Assembly (NCBI GenBank): GCA_052031065.1
Contig: JBPEXY010000027.1
Location: 1-8,211, forward strand
From: JBPEXY01 sp052031065
GTDB lineage: Bacteria > Pseudomonadota > Gammaproteobacteria > Immundisolibacterales > Immundisolibacteraceae
Direction: 5' to 3'
DNA length: 8,211 nucleotides
The notes under the pieces: model-generated
Seen by the model: the letters and a program-made list of their open reading frames with translations, nothing else
Told to the model about the DNA's origin: nothing
The model's database searches: none
Position numbers and translations under genes: made by a program
Part shown: positions 6,257 to 8,211 of the stretch, in pieces
How positions within the stretch are numbered: the stretch's first letter is position 1
Layout: every line of letters begins with the position of its first letter

Positions 6257-6313
6257 GCCCCGTTCCGGTTAGAGATTGTCAGCCGGCTCCCCCCGTGACC
6301 CTCTCCAGCGGGT

Positions 6314-6319
6314 TATAAT
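6314..6319 (+). promoter_or_regulatory. consensus -10 box for the cold-shock-domain gene
   Basis: TATAAT, a perfect -10 hexamer, lies 126 bases upstream of the ATG at 6446. No good -35 hexamer is found at 16 to 18 bases spacing (CCCCGT at 17). Transcription from here would start near 6326 and produce a leader of about 120 bases. Confidence 0.45.
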
Positions 6320-6326
6320 TTGCTCA

Positions 6327-6432
6327 GCACAGTTCTTGTGCAGGGGTTCTTTAAAAATTACCACGACCTTAACTATGTACGACTCTACCCAACAGCCGAT
6401 CATCTGTGCTGTCTTAGGACCTGCGGTAGACA
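6327..6432 (+). promoter_or_regulatory. long, hairpin-containing 5' leader of the cold-shock-domain gene
   Basis: If transcription starts at about 6326, the RNA begins with a stem-loop GCACA (6327-6331) / TGTGC (6337-6341). A second hairpin pairs TGTCT (6410-6414) with AGACA (6428-6432), with an inner ACC/GGT pair, and ends two bases before the ribosome binding site AGGGA at 6435-6439. Long structured leaders are known for cspA-type mRNAs, where they sense temperature. Here the role is inferred from position only, and no cold-box sequence was recognised. Confidence 0.3.
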
Positions 6433-6445
6433 TCAGGGATCAATA

Positions 6446-6838
6446 ATGAAAGGCACCATAAAGCGTTTTTATTTTAAAAAAGGATTTGGATTTATCGAAA
6501 ACGAGGCAGGAGAAGAGCTGTTTTTTCACTACAGCGACTTTGACGGCCCAAAAAAATACCTGCGTGCGGACGCCCAGGTAACCTTCACTGAGACCCAGGG
6601 CGAAAAAGGTCCTTGCGCGGTCGACATTGAAGTCGAGGGTTACGACCCTTCACAGCGCGATGAAACCACCAACCGGCCAGCAAAACAGGCCCGCCAAACC
6701 AGCCGACCAACAGCAAATCAGAATCATGCGCCAGCATCAAAAGGCATTGGCGGCCCGTTGCTTACCGGTCTGATGATCGGCATCGTGATTGGTGCCACGG
6801 TGGGATATACATTCGCTAAAGCCACACTCGGTGGCTGA
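6446..6838 (+). CDS. cold-shock-domain protein with C-terminal membrane segment
   Basis: A 130-residue protein. Residues 2-64 are a cold-shock domain: GTIKRFYFKKGFGFI at 3-17 contains the RNP1-like KGFGFI, and ELFFHYSDF at 24-32 is RNP2-like, both carrying aromatic residues that stack on single-stranded nucleic acid. Residues about 66-98 form a polar linker rich in Pro, Gln, Thr and Arg. Residues about 102-124 are a glycine-rich hydrophobic segment (GGPLLTGLMIGIVIGATVGY) that looks like a single membrane helix. The predicted layout is an RNA-binding domain tethered to the inner membrane; the function of this form is unknown to me. ATG 6446 is chosen because AGGGA lies six bases upstream and the domain starts at once. 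An in-frame TTG at 6320 would overlap the predicted -10 box and add 42 residues unlike the family. Confidence 0.82.
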   Translation: MKGTIKRFYFKKGFGFIENEAGEELFFHYSDFDGPKKYLRADAQVTFTETQGEKGPCAVDIEVEGYDPSQRDETTNRPAKQARQTSRPTANQNHAPASKGIGGPLLTGLMIGIVIGATVGYTFAKATLGG

Positions 6839-6883
6839 GCAACGCGATTTATAAAAAACAGCGCGATTTCTGACTATAGCGAC

Positions 6884-6906
6884 CAGCCCGGATAACCTCC
6901 GGGCTG
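6884..6906. terminator. 8-bp inverted repeat between convergent genes, possible bidirectional terminator
   Basis: CAGCCCGG (6884-6891) and CCGGGCTG (6899-6906) form a perfect GC-rich hairpin with a seven-base loop. It lies 46 bases after the stop of the cold-shock-domain gene and 80 bases after the stop of ccmI on the other strand, where a shared terminator is expected. There is no T-run directly after it on either strand; on the minus strand six T occur about 26 bases later (6853-6858). A weaker GTTCG/CGAAC pair (6955-6959 with 6968-6972) lies nearer to ccmI. Confidence 0.4.
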
Positions 6907-6985
6907 CCGGCTATCACCGCTACCTTCTCCAGCAGGCAGGCTTCCCGTGGGACTGTTCGCCCGGGCACGAACGCTCTGGAGCGGA

Positions 6986-8137
6986 TTACTCAGCTGCGGG
7001 TCTGGTGAGCTGCTGCCTGGCTTCTTCAAGCACTGCACGAATACGGACACTGTCTGCGCTGTCCGTCGGTAATTGCTCTACCAGCGGCTGCCAATACTCC
7101 ACCACCTGCTGCCAGTTTGCCTGCTTGTAACCCTGATAACCCCGGTACCAGGTCACAGACTGGTTCTGCGGATCAAGCACGGCGATTCTTTCATAAGCCG
7201 CGGTAACCGCTGCTGTTAACTCGCCGTCGTCGATCAGAAACTGATTAGAAGCCGCCATAACCGCGGTCTCAATATCATCCGGCTGACTTTGCAGAATTTG
7301 TTCGTAGACCGCCACCGCTTTCCGACGCTCTGAAACCATAACGTAAATGGAAGCCAGGGCACGGTAACCATCAATCTCTTCAGGATTCTGTTCTACGCGG
7401 CCGCGCAGTCGCTCTACCATTTGCAGTATTGCTGCAGCCACTGGAATTTCAGTACCAGCCGCCGACATAGCAGCCACTCGCGACATGGCGTAACCCTGGA
7501 TCAGGGTGAAATCCTCTGGCAGCAGCTCCGCCGCACGGGCATAGGCCTGCTCCGATTCCTGATAGCGCTCCAGCACCCAATAGGAGCGACCCAATCTCTT
7601 CCACCCTTCCCCATCGTCAGGGTTCTGCTGCAAACGTGTCGCCAGGCGATTGACCATGGCGCCGATATCAGGCGGCTGTTGCGTGCCAGCAACCCCTGCA
7701 CCAGCTTCGGCGGCATCAGCCAACTCAACAGTTGCCAGATCAACAATCTCGCCCGCTTCGACCAGTTGCCACCAGGCGCCCTGACTCAGATAGTAAAAAC
7801 CACCAGCACCAGAAGCCAGCACCGCAAACAGCAACATGACCGCCAGACGAGGTAACGGCTGGCTACGATCAATCCCGGCTTCTGACTCAGTATTCTCCAG
7901 GGCTTCAAGCACCTGCAACAATTCCCGCTGCATGGCAGCCTGCTCTTCGTCGGCAAAGCGAAGATCAACATCGCCAATCTGTCGATCCCTTGCCATCGCA
8001 GCCAACTGCTGTTCCAGTGCGCTTTTACGCTGTAGAAGTGCCTGGTAATGTTCGGTCGGCCCGGAGGCAGGACGACGCACCAGCGCCACACTCACCAGCG
8101 CACAGACCAACAGGCCCATCACCAATACGGTAGTCAT
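6986..8137 (-). CDS. ccmI: c-type cytochrome biogenesis protein CcmI (TPR domain)
   Basis: A 383-residue inner-membrane protein with the CcmI/CycH layout: membrane helix about 2-20, a Glu/Gln/Leu-rich coiled-coil stretch about 30-85 with the typical DRQIGDVD segment, a second membrane helix about 97-118, then a periplasmic domain with tetratricopeptide repeats. The hallmark block begins with DIGAMVNRLATRLQQNPDDG at 157-176, followed by GWKRLGRSYWVLERYQESEQ, the first repeat; a second lies at about 255-288. CcmI presents apocytochrome c to the CcmF-CcmH haem ligation complex in System I maturation. The start ATG 8137 overlaps the ccmH stop as ATGA and has a good ribosome binding site AGGAAGAGAG (8151-8142) inside ccmH, so translation is probably coupled. 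It is the last gene of its operon here; the next gene to the left faces it. Confidence 0.93.
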   Translation of the reverse strand: MTTVLVMGLLVCALVSVALVRRPASGPTEHYQALLQRKSALEQQLAAMARDRQIGDVDLRFADEEQAAMQRELLQVLEALENTESEAGIDRSQPLPRLAVMLLFAVLASGAGGFYYLSQGAWWQLVEAGEIVDLATVELADAAEAGAGVAGTQQPPDIGAMVNRLATRLQQNPDDGEGWKRLGRSYWVLERYQESEQAYARAAELLPEDFTLIQGYAMSRVAAMSAAGTEIPVAAAILQMVERLRGRVEQNPEEIDGYRALASIYVMVSERRKAVAVYEQILQSQPDDIETAVMAASNQFLIDDGELTAAVTAAYERIAVLDPQNQSVTWYRGYQGYKQANWQQVVEYWQPLVEQLPTDSADSVRIRAVLEEARQQLTRPAAE

Positions 8138-8211
8138 GAATCTCTCTTCCTTAGCGCTGCGAGGCGCGACTGTTCATCCGCACTGAGTTCCCTGGCCTGG
8201 AACTCCTTCTC
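8134..8211 (-). CDS. ccmH: cytochrome c-type biogenesis protein CcmH, C-terminal end, cut by window edge
   Basis: The last 25 codons of an open frame enter from the right edge and end at TGA 8136-8134. The peptide ends ...ARELSADEQSRLAALRKRDS. The LSADEQ.RL stretch is what I recall from the C-terminal tails of gammaproteobacterial CcmH, behind its second membrane region. CcmH reduces the apocytochrome CXXCH thiols and helps haem ligation. The LRCxxCQ motif lies outside the window and cannot be checked. The call rests on this short tail plus the four-base overlap with ccmI, which normally follows ccmH directly. Confidence 0.75.
   Translation of the reverse strand, partial: EKEFQARELSADEQSRLAALRKRDS

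Noticed and set aside
6320..6445. N-terminal extension of the cold-shock-domain protein from TTG 6320
   Set aside because: It would overlap the -10 box, has no family similarity, and ATG 6446 has a good ribosome binding site directly before the domain.
6843..6869. Direct repeat CGCGATTT at 6843-6850 and 6862-6869 after the cold-shock-domain gene
   Set aside because: Only two short copies with no further structure; likely chance.
7421..7855. Plus-strand open frame of 144 codons within ccmI
   Set aside because: It runs opposite the well-supported ccmI frame and has no recognisable domain.

Overview
The window looks like chromosomal DNA of a free-living, probably marine or environmental gammaproteobacterium. 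The reasons are a cytochrome c maturation operon end (ccmH-ccmI) in the gammaproteobacterial style, a TrhO/YceA-type tRNA hydroxylase, a Rieske oxygenase of the anthranilate/aromatic acid type and a small cold-shock-domain protein. Genus cannot be fixed from sequence alone. I see no integrase, transposase, phage gene, CRISPR array, tRNA or rRNA.

Layout. (1) Positions 1-1078, minus strand: the 5' part of trhO runs off the left edge, preceded by a glutathione S-transferase-like gene with a CPYA motif. (2) Positions 1079-1330: a divergent intergenic region with a good sigma70-like promoter facing right and, just upstream of it, a block of strong hairpins. (3) Positions 1331-4168, plus strand: three tandem full-length EamA/DMT-type membrane transporters of 291, 291 and 294 residues. 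They align with each other without visible gaps and share an unusual set of motifs; two of the three use TTG starts. (4) Positions 4410-6256, plus strand: a complete Rieske non-haem iron oxygenase alpha subunit without beta subunit, ferredoxin or reductase, followed 29 bases later by a zinc-ribbon NUDIX hydrolase of the FAD pyrophosphatase-like type. (5) Positions 6257-6838, plus strand: a cold-shock-domain protein with a C-terminal membrane segment, preceded by a consensus -10 box and a leader of about 120 bases with two small hairpins. (6) Positions 6986-8211, minus strand: ccmI, overlapping by four bases the last codons of ccmH at the right edge.

How the genes may work together. The ccm genes and trhO are ordinary housekeeping functions and are probably unrelated to the middle. 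The most distinctive part is the plus-strand cluster of three paralogous transporters followed by a lone Rieske oxygenase and a NUDIX hydrolase. A reasonable inference is that the transporters move a small organic compound linked to the oxygenase reaction, but substrate and direction cannot be read from the sequence, and the 241-base gap before the oxygenase leaves co-transcription open.
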